This document shows positions 1-5,273 of a stretch of 5,471 nucleotides of DNA, piece after piece. A program made the translations under genes and the position numbers. Position 1 is the first letter of the stretch, and every line of letters starts with the position of its first letter. The stretch lies in contig DATAYF010000232.1 in assembly GCA_036272735.1 (NCBI GenBank), positions 1 to 5,471 on the forward strand, given 5' to 3'. The DNA comes from DATAYF01 sp036272735 (GTDB lineage Bacteria > Chloroflexota > Ktedonobacteria > Ktedonobacterales > Ktedonobacteraceae). The notes beneath the pieces are model-generated. The model worked only from the letters and a program-made list of their open reading frames with translations. It was not told where the DNA came from and did not search any database.

Positions 1-123
1 ATCCGTTTTCTTACGCAATGCCCAGTTGTTGACAAATCGACAGCGCCCAAAGGTCCGAGCAAGCGTCTGCTTCTGCTCGTCGGTAGGAGAAAACCTATAC
101 TTGTACGCGCGTTTCTGTTCCAT
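1..123 (-). CDS. tnpB: TnpB/OrfB transposon nuclease (IS200/IS605 type), N-terminal part only
   Basis: The 41 visible codons run from an ATG at 121-123 off the left edge. The peptide begins MEQKRAYKYRFSPTDEQKQT and continues to an FGRCRFVNNWALR segment. This is the characteristic N-terminus of OrfB/TnpB proteins: a basic 'YKFRLYPT-Q' strand, then the 'FG-CRFVYNWAL' helix of the helix-turn-helix domain. TnpB is known as an RNA-guided DNA endonuclease encoded by IS200/IS605 and IS607 elements; its guide RNA normally overlaps the 3' end of the gene, which lies outside this window. The RuvC catalytic residues and zinc finger are also outside, so activity cannot be judged. No tnpA is seen upstream, so this is either a tnpB-only (IS1341-like) copy or tnpA is elsewhere. 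The start is supported by the promoter, whose expected transcription start falls on this ATG. Family assignment is firm; intactness is unknown. Confidence 0.85.
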   Translation of the reverse strand, partial: MEQKRAYKYRFSPTDEQKQTLARTFGRCRFVNNWALRKKTD

Positions 124-130
124 ACTCTAC

Positions 131-159
131 ATTATAGCAGACGTGGTGTAGAAAGTCAA
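131..159 (-). promoter_or_regulatory. Near-consensus sigma-70 promoter for tnpB
   Basis: On the minus strand the -35 box is TTGACT (154-159), followed by a 17-base spacer and a perfect -10 box TATAAT (131-136). The bases before the -10 read TGC, giving an extended -10 (TGCTATAAT). Only seven bases (GTAGAGT) separate the -10 box from the tnpB ATG at 123. The expected start point is therefore the A of ATG or one or two bases before it, which implies a leaderless transcript. No Shine-Dalgarno sequence could be used at that spacing. Confidence 0.75.
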
Positions 160-180
160 CAAGGAATGCTGAAAGGAACG

Positions 181-227
181 GCGACATTCATCCCCATCGC
201 TCGCAGCAAGGGGTCCTCCGCCGCCGC
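181..227 (-). other. GC-rich stem-loop element upstream of tnpB (IS left end or omegaRNA-like)
   Basis: Read on the minus strand, CCCC (210-213) and GGGG (192-195) form the base of a hairpin. It continues through TTGCT/AGCGA with one G-T wobble and a single bulged base, closing on a GCG loop. An outer stem can pair GCGGC (223-227 or 220-224) with GTCGC (181-185). The segment GATGGGGATGAATGTCGC resembles, from memory, the structured tail near TnpB gene ends, and subterminal hairpins are typical of IS200/IS605 ends. Neither reading can be proven here. It lies in the 226-base gap between tnpB and the oxidoreductase gene, where nothing coding was recognised. Confidence 0.35.
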
Positions 228-349
228 ATTTATGATAGATTACGGAAGCAGGAAAGTCAGGAAGGATGCTTTCCAGCCAGATGAGTGATGAGTTACATCT
301 CGTTGCGCATCCCCTGGGGCTTATGACCACGTCGAAACTCCACAGTACT

Positions 350-1357
350 CTAGGAGTTACGCTGATCCATTGCTCGTAATGGAGGTAGTACATCTCTTCC
401 ATAGCCTTTAATAAAAGCTCTCTGGTCGGGACCTGCTGTATGGAAGATGATATGGGTAAAACCCAGATTGATGTACTGTTGCGCGAACTTGATGTGATCC
501 TCCGGGTTTGCTGAGAAACAACCCGTTCGCTTTACGGTATCCGCCCCTATCACTTCTCCATTTTCTTGGGATAGCGCTGGCGTATAAATGTTTTGATCAA
601 AGAGGGCTGGTATGTACGTACCTGCCCAATATTTGAGCTGTTCCTGAATTGCCGCGTCTATATTATTCGTATAAGCAACGTTCAACTCGATCAACCGTGG
701 CATCCGTGCTGGATCTTTTCCTGCTGCTCGAGTGCTCTCTTCAAACTCTTTAAGAAGTTGTTGATACAATTGTGGCTGCTTCCCTCCAACTGTGATCAAG
801 CCATCACCATAGTGGCCGGCAAATTTAGCACTGTGTGGTACAAGTGCTGAGATATACAGGGGAATTGGTGAGGCAGGTGGGGTGTACAGCTTGGCTTTGC
901 GCATTTGATAATACGCCCCTTCGTAAGTGACCTGTTCTCCCTGCCATAAGGTACGTATCATCTCCACCGCTTCGGCCAGGCGCTTGCGACGCTGTCCATA
1001 CCCTGGCCATTGACCAGTTGCAGCGAATTCGTTGAGTGCTTCACCAGTTCCAACGCCCAGGTAGGTTCTATTGGGAGCGAAGTGCGATACAGTTGCCGCC
1101 GCCTGAGCGATAATTGCTGGATGATAGCGCAGGATAGGGCAAGTAATGCCAGGTCCTATCGCAATACGTTTGGTCTGAGTTGCGACTGCGCCCATCCAGG
1201 CCCAGGCAAAAGATGCCTGACCCGCTTCACTCCAGGGATGAAAGTGGTCACTGACGTCCAATAAGTCAAAGCCTGCTTGATCAGCTTCAATCGCATAGTG
1301 CATAAGCTCTACAGGTGGGTATTGCTCCGTACCTGCTTTCCAGCCAAGTTGTAACAT
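350..1357 (-). CDS. F420-dependent LLM-class oxidoreductase (glucose-6-phosphate dehydrogenase-like, TIGR03557-type)
   Basis: This is a 335-residue protein, full length for the luciferase-like F420 oxidoreductases related to actinobacterial Fgd. Recognisable blocks are LGWKAGTEQ at the N-terminus, VSDHFHPW at 35-42 (Asp37 and His38 align with the cofactor/catalytic Asp-His of Fgd1), a TPTFRYNP-like segment CPILRYHP at 73-80, and GVGTGEALNE at 101-110, whose Glu106 aligns with the Fgd1 active-site acid. GDGLITVGGK follows at 184-193, with Lys193 aligning to a phosphate-binding lysine of Fgd1. VKRTG at 275-279 keeps the matching arginine. The second phosphate-binding lysine of Fgd1 has no obvious counterpart, so sugar-phosphate specificity is doubtful; another hydride-transfer substrate is possible. 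It is predicted to be cytoplasmic with no signal peptide. The ATG is preceded by GAGAGA five bases upstream, inside a tandem repeat. The gene stands alone, and no partner gene is adjacent. Confidence 0.88.
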   Translation of the reverse strand: MLQLGWKAGTEQYPPVELMHYAIEADQAGFDLLDVSDHFHPWSEAGQASFAWAWMGAVATQTKRIAIGPGITCPILRYHPAIIAQAAATVSHFAPNRTYLGVGTGEALNEFAATGQWPGYGQRRKRLAEAVEMIRTLWQGEQVTYEGAYYQMRKAKLYTPPASPIPLYISALVPHSAKFAGHYGDGLITVGGKQPQLYQQLLKEFEESTRAAGKDPARMPRLIELNVAYTNNIDAAIQEQLKYWAGTYIPALFDQNIYTPALSQENGEVIGADTVKRTGCFSANPEDHIKFAQQYINLGFTHIIFHTAGPDQRAFIKGYGRDVLPPLRAMDQRNS

Positions 1358-1362
1358 TTTGA

Positions 1363-1404
1363 TCTCTCTATTCTCTCTATTCTCTCTATTCTCTCTATTC
1401 TCTC
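1363..1404 (-). repeat. 9-bp tandem repeat forming the ribosome-binding region of the oxidoreductase gene
   Basis: On the plus strand the unit is TTCTCTCTA: three exact copies (1371-1379, 1380-1388, 1389-1397), a leading near-copy from 1363, and a trailing seven-base partial copy to 1404, about 4.7 units in all. On the minus strand it reads as repeated ATAGAGAGA, so each unit offers a purine-rich Shine-Dalgarno-like core. The last core, GAGAGA, sits five bases before the ATG at 1357. The repeat is in frame with the gene (period 9), but a TGA at 1403-1405 blocks any upstream extension. Confidence 0.85.
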
Positions 1405-1432
1405 ATGTCGTACGTCATTATTGCTTCAGCTT

Positions 1433-1799
1433 GGGGTCGAGGGATCAAGGGAATAGAAACGTGGTTGAGGAGCTCAACGGACTTCGGGGTTCCGGAGCAG
1501 GTTACCAGGAAACACAAAAAGGCATGGAAGCTGGTAGTTCATTGTATTCATGCTCTTTGTGCATTAATTGCAGGTTCTCCAGAGCTATTTCACTCCATAA
1601 TCAGCCCTCAACGACGTTTCTGTGGGTCTTCCGACATTGTGATGATTATTGCCTGCTTATTGACTTTTGAGTCCGTATCAGAGTCTGAGAGGCAGAGAGA
1701 GAATTTTTGAAAAACTCCCAAAATCCACCTCAGAAGTACCCGTTCCCTATCATCAAAAGTGCGTTAGACCCGTTTCTGTTCCCATAATTCCTCGACCCC
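1433..1799. mobile_element. Candidate MITE or fossil IS bounded by 31-bp imperfect inverted repeats
   Basis: Bases 1433-1463 and the reverse complement of 1769-1799 match at 26 of 31 positions. Both arms start GGGGTCGAGG, share GGGAA near the middle and AGAAACG near the inner end. Similarity may continue outwards in gapped form (TTCAGCTT versus TTCAAAT before GGGG). The enclosed 367 bases have no convincing gene: the longest plus-strand frame (1405-1710) starts inside the neighbouring tandem repeat and shows no family motif. Inverted repeats flanking a short non-coding body are the layout of a MITE or of an internally deleted insertion sequence. No clear target-site duplication was found, and the arms were not matched to a known IS family. 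Confidence 0.45.
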
Positions 1800-1821
1800 A
1801 TTTGAACAGAACGTAGGGAAC
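1742..1821. repeat. Two-tier inverted repeat downstream of the DUF2267 gene
   Basis: GTTCCCTA (1742-1749) is the exact reverse complement of TAGGGAAC (1814-1821). Nested within it, TTCTGTTC (1774-1781) is the exact complement of GAACAGAA (1804-1811), extendable with one bulged base to CGTTTCTGTTC/GAACAGAACG. The right-hand arms are contiguous, while the left-hand arms are separated by about 21 bases, so the fold has an asymmetric internal loop. It lies 27 bases past the DUF2267 stop codon and overlaps the right arm of the 367-bp block. It could act as an RNA 3' structure, but there is no T-run to make it a classical terminator. Confidence 0.35.
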
Positions 1822-1847
1822 TCATCCGCTGCGCACCTCGTGCCTTC

Positions 1848-2246
1848 TCATTCACATTTAAATTTTTGGCAAGACGGAAACAACTGGCCATACTCCGACG
1901 GAAGTTGCGCGCAGATATCGTCGATCTCGCCTGGTGAAATGGCCTTTTGTAAGACCTCGACGACTGCACGGGCATGCTGTATCGCCTGCTGTACATCTCT
2001 CCCTTCCCGATCACTCACCCGCCGGAAAAACTCTTGTACGGAGAAACGCTCGCCAATTCCAGGGCACCCAGACAATGCATACGCAGCAAGCACAGGAGGA
2101 AGCTGTGAGGCAAAATCTTTGGCCTCTCCCCCTTCCAGCCGCTCCCCGAGTGTTTGAAAAGTTGCCCAGGTTGCCCGTTCAGCATCGCCACGAGAACCTA
2201 ACTGAGCCAGATGCTGAACTCGTCCAATGAACTCGTCATGCTTCAT
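1848..2246 (-). CDS. DUF2267 family protein
   Basis: The predicted protein has 132 residues, MKHDEFIGRV... to ...KFKCE, and matches the DUF2267 (PF10025) pattern. It has two similar helical halves: ERATWATFQTLGERLEGGEAKDFASQLP at about 23-50 and HARAVVEVLQKAISPGEIDDICAQLP at about 91-116. Between them lies the family's FSVQEFFRRVSDREG stretch. Length is normal for a single-domain member. The biochemical function is unknown. It is predicted to be soluble and cytoplasmic. The start at 2244-2246 was chosen over a longer open frame reaching 2417 because the family begins at MKHDEF and AAGAGGG lies about five bases before this ATG; the extra 57 residues of the long frame are basic and unlike the family. 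Such genes are commonly reported near stress-related phosphoribosyltransferases and hydrolases like those at 3747-5155. Confidence 0.85.
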   Translation of the reverse strand: MKHDEFIGRVQHLAQLGSRGDAERATWATFQTLGERLEGGEAKDFASQLPPVLAAYALSGCPGIGERFSVQEFFRRVSDREGRDVQQAIQHARAVVEVLQKAISPGEIDDICAQLPSEYGQLFPSCQKFKCE

Positions 2247-2263
2247 AACAGCCCTCTTGATCG

Positions 2264-2286
2264 GCAGGAACCCATTGTGTTCCTGC
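2264..2286 (-). promoter_or_regulatory. Leader hairpin just upstream of the DUF2267 ribosome-binding site
   Basis: GCAGGAAC (2264-2271) and GTTCCTGC (2279-2286) form a perfect 8-bp stem with a 7-base loop. In the DUF2267 mRNA it would sit about five bases before the AAGAGGG ribosome-binding sequence. On the plus strand the same hairpin is followed by TTTTGTTG (2287-2294), which looks like a rho-independent terminator for transcripts approaching from the left. Either role is possible. Confidence 0.45.
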
Positions 2287-2294
2287 TTTTGTTG

Positions 2295-2680
2295 TATACG
2301 CCTTGATTTGGAAAAGGCCCCTATTCGGTTCTTTCTCTTGGCATACCGTCGTTTTTGATAAAAGTCGAATCCAGTGAATTCGCGTGCCCTGTTTCCTCCT
2401 TGATCCCTTTTCTCCATCCTGCTTTATACTGCTTTCTCCCTGTACGAGTCGTCGTGAAAAAAGGTAACAGATCAAGCTCTCAGGTTTGAGTGAGCCATCT
2501 GCGTACATCCCAACAGCAATGCATAACACCAATCAGCAGGTGCAACAGACCCAGACGCGATCACCCCTAGCCGATGGCTTCATGACCGGGTACAGGCCCC
2601 ATTTCAGAGAAAAGAAAGTTCAGAGAGTGCATTTGAGACAGAGTAACAGTTAGTGGAAGAAGCGAGATAGAAGGAACGCC
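2295..2680. other. Gene-free stretch between the DUF2267 leader and the NB-ARC fragment
   Basis: No family motif was seen in any frame. Two minus-strand open frames (to 2417 and to 2532) are basic or low in recognisable signal and are judged spurious. A minus-strand TATACA at about 2294-2299 is a possible -10 box for the DUF2267 gene, but no matching -35 box was seen. The stretch is probably intergenic, with possible decayed sequence. Confidence 0.5.
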
Positions 2681-2980
2681 ATGGGCAAAGTTCCTGTGTC
2701 CTACTGGCGGCTCTGCTTGACTGCGTCTTCTGATATCAGTCTGGCAAGAGAGATTACTCAGGAACCAGCAGGATTGCCACTAGCCCTTGATCAGGCTGCT
2801 GCATATGTTAAAGAAACACCTTGCAACCTTCTGCAGTATCAAAGTCTCTATCGTATACGTCAGGTAGAGTTACTGAATAGACATGGAGAGCTGACTGACG
2901 ACCATCCCAAATCGGTAGCCACGACCTGGTCCTTATCATTTCAAAAGGAAGGACGGGATGACCAAGCAAAGTGGTGGTAA
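2681..2980 (+). pseudogene. Fragment of an NB-ARC/TPR (STAND, NLR-like) protein
   Basis: A 99-codon frame (ATG at 2681, TAA at 2978-2980) contains a slice matching the end of an NB-ARC ATPase module. GLPLALDQAAAYVKET (31-46) carries the GLPLA motif. It is followed by LLQYQSLYRIRQVELLNRHGEL and then DHPKSVATTWSLSFQK (74-89), a run familiar from NB-ARC/TPR proteins of Ktedonobacteria. The nucleotide-binding P-loop and Walker B regions that should precede GLPLA are missing, and the TPR repeats that should follow are absent. Residues 1-18 and 90-99 look unrelated. Full-length relatives are many hundreds of residues long, so this is a remnant. A GAAGGA sequence lies about five bases before the ATG, so a short peptide could still be made. 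Intact homologues act as signalling or defence ATPases; this piece cannot bind nucleotide. Confidence 0.7.
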
Positions 2981-3165
2981 ATAACGTGAAAAGTGGCTGT
3001 TGTCCACTACACAGCGTCTTGACTGGCCAGGTACAGGTCTAAAGTACAAAGAAAGGCTTCCAGTGTAGAAGACGCGCGCAGGGAGAAAAAGGGGACGTGT
3101 CGGCAGGCGATCACGAAGGTACCGTCAACTTGGCAAAGAGCAGAAGTCTCTGGCAGACTGCTGGC
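2981..3165. other. Short gene-free gap between the NB-ARC and IS6 remnants
   Basis: No coding motif was found. A small AGTGG/CCACT hairpin lies at 2992-3008. The IS6-like reading frame can be extended upstream to a GTG at 3097, but those 23 residues have no resemblance to the transposase family. GTCTCTGGCAGA at 3146-3157 may be a decayed left terminal repeat of the IS6 element. Confidence 0.4.
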
Positions 3166-3735
3166 ATGAAAACACCAATAACACCAACCCTCTATAAAGG
3201 ATACCGCTTCCCGTCGGTTATCATCAGCCACGGTGTGTGGTGGTATGTTCGCTTCTCGCTCAGTTTCTGTGACGTTGAGGAGATCATGGCCGAACATGGT
3301 ATCATCCTCATCGATGAAACCATCCGTCAGTGGGGTCTGAAATTCGGTCAGACGTACGCCAATGCGTTAAAGCGTCGACGCTCAAGACCGGGAGACAAAT
3401 GGCATCTCGATGCGGTGTTTTTCACGATCTATGGCAAGCGAAGCGATCTATGGCGCTCGATTGATCAGCATGGCAACGTGCTCGATATCCTGGTGCATAG
3501 CAGAGAGACATGCTCCAACCTCCTCTTCCTTTTTTCTTCTCAGCGTTTTTCCCGAAAAATGGTTCCTTTCCATCGCTACGTTGACAATGCCTACCTGCGA
3601 CCAGGGGAATGCGTGAACTTCGAGATCGCCTACAAGCCGAGAGGGTGTGTCGCGTCGTGCACAATGGTATCCTGGGCTGAGTCAGGAGAAACAGAGTGTG
3701 TCAAGGGAGTGCAACGGACTGGTTCTGTCAGAACC
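3166..3735 (+). pseudogene. Frameshifted, shortened IS6-family transposase
   Basis: From the ATG at 3166 the frame reads LYKGYRFPSVIISHGVWWYV, then SLSFCDVEEIMAEHGI (a helix-turn-helix region), ETIRQWGLKFGQTYAN, RRRSRPGDKWHLDAVF and GKRSDLWRSIDQHGNVLDILVHSR. These are consecutive conserved blocks of IS6-family DDE transposases. The first catalytic Asp is at 3409-3411; the residue after it is Ala where the family usually has Glu (DEV). Around 3503-3509 homology jumps to the next frame (HAPTSSSFFLLSVF, resembling RDAKAATKFFRKLL), so there is an indel. Beyond that, a VDNAYLR piece may be the second Asp region, and the C-terminal block with the catalytic Glu (RAENSHQPTR in relatives) was not found. 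The remnant is about 570 bases against roughly 700 for an intact gene. It is inactive by inspection. Confidence 0.8.
3721..3735. repeat. Perfect palindrome at the IS6-remnant/phosphoribosyltransferase boundary
   Basis: GGTTCTGTCAGAACC is fully self-complementary (six-base arms, three-base centre). It starts 12 bases after the phosphoribosyltransferase stop codon. GGTTCTG is also how many IS6-family terminal repeats begin, so this may be the right end of the IS6 remnant. As a minus-strand RNA hairpin it could help end the phosphoribosyltransferase transcript, but no T-run follows. Confidence 0.4.
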
Positions 3736-3746
3736 GCGATATGGAG

Positions 3747-4409
3747 CTATTGGTTTTTCTGCTCCTGTGCAGCCTGAGCAAGCAAGTTATGTACTTCTTC
3801 ATCGGAAGTCTGCTCGAAATTCTGATACCACCACCCGACACCAAAGAACGGGTCGGGTGTACGCGCGCAGATGACATCGTCAGCCTCGCTACGTAATTCG
3901 AGGCAGGTCGAAGGGGCCGCAACAGGCACAGCAACTATCAGGCGAGCTGGCCCTCGTTGTCGCAGCGCCTGCAGTGCGGCGCGCATAGTCGCTCCTGTCG
4001 CCAGACCGTCGTCAATCAGTATTACTGTATGTCCCTTCACATCTGGTGCGGGGCGCCCGTCGCGGTAGAGCCGTTCACGCCGTTCTAGTTCTCTCTGCTC
4101 CCTTGTCGCTACCGCCTCAACAACCTGCTCGGGAATGCGCAATGCATGTATAACATCGTCGTTCAGCACCCGTACTCCGCCGGACGCGATGGCCCCCATT
4201 GCAAACTCTTCATGACCGGGCACACCTAACTTACGCACGATAAACACGTCAAGCGGTGCGTTCAACGCGCGCGCAACCTCATAAGCTACAGGCACGCCGC
4301 CGCGTGGCAATGCTAGTACCAGGACATCTGGTCGGTGTGCATACGCCCTAAGCAGCTCAGCAAGCCTTTTTCCAGCATCATGCCGATCTCGATACACTGT
4401 TTCAATCAT
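3747..4409 (-). CDS. COG1926-type phosphoribosyltransferase family protein
   Basis: The 220-residue protein begins VYRDRHDAGKRLAELL, contains LALPRGGVPVAYEVARAL (32-49), then VRKLGVPGHEEFAMGAIA (58-75), and carries the PRPP-binding loop VILIDDGLATGAT at 129-141 with its paired acidic residues. This is the type I phosphoribosyltransferase fold of the COG1926 group. The natural substrate is not established for the group. Length is complete and the protein is predicted to be cytoplasmic. Start choice: GAGG lies only one base before the ATG at 4409, too close to work, but AAGGTG (4419-4424) sits nine bases upstream and suits it. A GTG four codons in is an alternative. The hydrolase gene ends 77 bases upstream on the same strand, which suggests an operon. 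In some actinobacteria (for example M. tuberculosis Rv0571c) both domains occur in one polypeptide. Confidence 0.88.
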   Translation of the reverse strand: MIETVYRDRHDAGKRLAELLRAYAHRPDVLVLALPRGGVPVAYEVARALNAPLDVFIVRKLGVPGHEEFAMGAIASGGVRVLNDDVIHALRIPEQVVEAVATREQRELERRERLYRDGRPAPDVKGHTVILIDDGLATGATMRAALQALRQRGPARLIVAVPVAAPSTCLELRSEADDVICARTPDPFFGVGWWYQNFEQTSDEEVHNLLAQAAQEQKNQ

Positions 4410-4486
4410 ACCTCTTCACACCTTCCCAACTGTGTAGGGATACGTTTCTACCAGCACCCTTATTGACGCACACGAGCTGAAATCTG

Positions 4487-5155
4487 TCACGTAGGCAAGT
4501 ATTGCTCGAACCACTCACAGGCAATGCGTGCAACCTGCTCCAACGCTCCAGGTTCTTCAAAAAGGTGGGTCGCACCTTCAATGAGCACAAGCCGCTTCTC
4601 TGCTTGTAGCAGAGAGAGTGCCGTCTGGTTCAACTGTATGACCTGCGTATCTCGTGAACCAACAATCAGAAGCGTTGGAGCTTTGACGCGCGGCAGAAAA
4701 GCGCTGGCCAGATCGGGTCGCCCTCCGCGCGAGACCACAGCTCTCACAATCAGAGGAAGCCTGGCAGCAGCTACCAGGGCAGCCGCCGCGCCGGTGCTTG
4801 CACCAAAGTAACCGATCTTGAGATCTTTGATTCCCAGCTGCGAGGTGAGCCAGTTCGTCACTTCGACAACGCGTTCACTCAGCAAGTCGATGTTGAAGCG
4901 CAAATGCCCGGTATAAAGATCCTGTTCCTCCTCCTGCTTGGTGAGGAGATCAATTAACAGCGTGGCGAATCGGGCCTCCTGTAACACACGAGCCACGTAT
5001 TGATTGCGTGGGCTGAACCGACTACTCCCGCTTCCATGGACAAAAAGCACCATGCCGCGTGGCTGCTCAGGAATGCTCAAATTACCTTCCAGACTCACAC
5101 GACTAGAAATGGGTATCTGGTAGGTTCCACTTTTCTTTCCAGACGATATGTTCAT
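4487..5155 (-). CDS. Alpha/beta hydrolase, dienelactone hydrolase-like
   Basis: The 222-residue protein has the complete alpha/beta hydrolase signature. FVHGSGSS lies at 38-45 (oxyanion-hole region). The nucleophile elbow GYFGASTGAAAA is at 115-126 with Ser120. The acid is Asp169 in LLIVGSRDTQV, and the base is His197 in IEGATHLFEE. This fits the dienelactone hydrolase-like group that accompanies COG1926 phosphoribosyltransferases; such proteins use Ser or Cys as nucleophile, and here it is Ser. No signal peptide or membrane segment is seen, so it is probably a cytoplasmic esterase or thioesterase of unknown substrate. The ATG at 5153-5155 has no good Shine-Dalgarno sequence before it, but no better in-frame start precedes the TGA at about 5192-5194, and the next internal ATG (residue 35) would remove the first strand. 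It is probably the first gene of a two-gene operon with the phosphoribosyltransferase. Confidence 0.88.
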   Translation of the reverse strand: MNISSGKKSGTYQIPISSRVSLEGNLSIPEQPRGMVLFVHGSGSSRFSPRNQYVARVLQEARFATLLIDLLTKQEEEQDLYTGHLRFNIDLLSERVVEVTNWLTSQLGIKDLKIGYFGASTGAAAALVAAARLPLIVRAVVSRGGRPDLASAFLPRVKAPTLLIVGSRDTQVIQLNQTALSLLQAEKRLVLIEGATHLFEEPGALEQVARIACEWFEQYLPT

Positions 5156-5171
5156 AACCGTAGCCAGCAGG

Positions 5172-5273
5172 GTTCTACAATAAGAACAACTTCATTAAAG
5201 CATGAGTTTGTTCTTTTCTCATGACATACCATAATCACGGTTTTTTTTTTGAAAAGTTTCTCTGTATACCGTG
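5172..5273 (-). promoter_or_regulatory. Upstream region of the hydrolase operon with three stacked inverted repeats
   Basis: Three perfect inverted repeats lie in tandem before the hydrolase start: GTTCT/AGAAC with a 6-base centre (5172-5187), CATGAG/CTCATG with an 11-base centre (5201-5223), and CACGGT/ACCGTG with a 26-base centre (5236-5273). The last encloses a run of ten T (5241-5250). No convincing -35/-10 pair was found. The first repeat ends 17 bases before the ATG and the second begins 46 bases before it, positions suited to an operator, but arms of five or six bases can occur by chance. Confidence 0.3.

Noticed and set aside
127..402. Minus-strand 91-residue open frame overlapping the oxidoreductase 3' end
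   Set aside because: It overlaps a certain gene, contains the tnpB promoter and the hairpin, and shows no family motif.
1363..1404. Tandem repeat as a CRISPR array
   Set aside because: The unit is 9 bp and contiguous, with no spacers.
1403..1433. Minus-strand TTGATC/AATAAT as the oxidoreductase promoter
   Set aside because: The spacing of about 20 bases is too long and the -35 match is weak.
1359..1710. Plus-strand open frames through the tandem repeat (one giving repeated FSL residues)
   Set aside because: They start in or beside the 9-bp repeat, lack homology-like motifs and ribosome-binding sites, and run through the inverted-repeat block.
2247..2417. Upstream extension of the DUF2267 frame
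   Set aside because: The added residues are basic and unlike the family, the leader hairpin falls within them, and the internal ATG at 2246 has a good ribosome-binding site.
3019..3046. TTGACT followed by TAAAGT as a plus-strand promoter for the transposase
   Set aside because: The spacer is only 15 bases and the -10 match is poor, so it is indistinguishable from chance.
3007..3297. Minus-strand 96-residue frame opposite the IS6 remnant
   Set aside because: It is a shadow of the transposase frame, which has clear consecutive family motifs on the plus strand.
3422..3934. Several short frames on both strands across the IS6/phosphoribosyltransferase junction
   Set aside because: Apart from the frameshifted transposase piece at 3509-3535, they carry no motif and overlap recognised genes.
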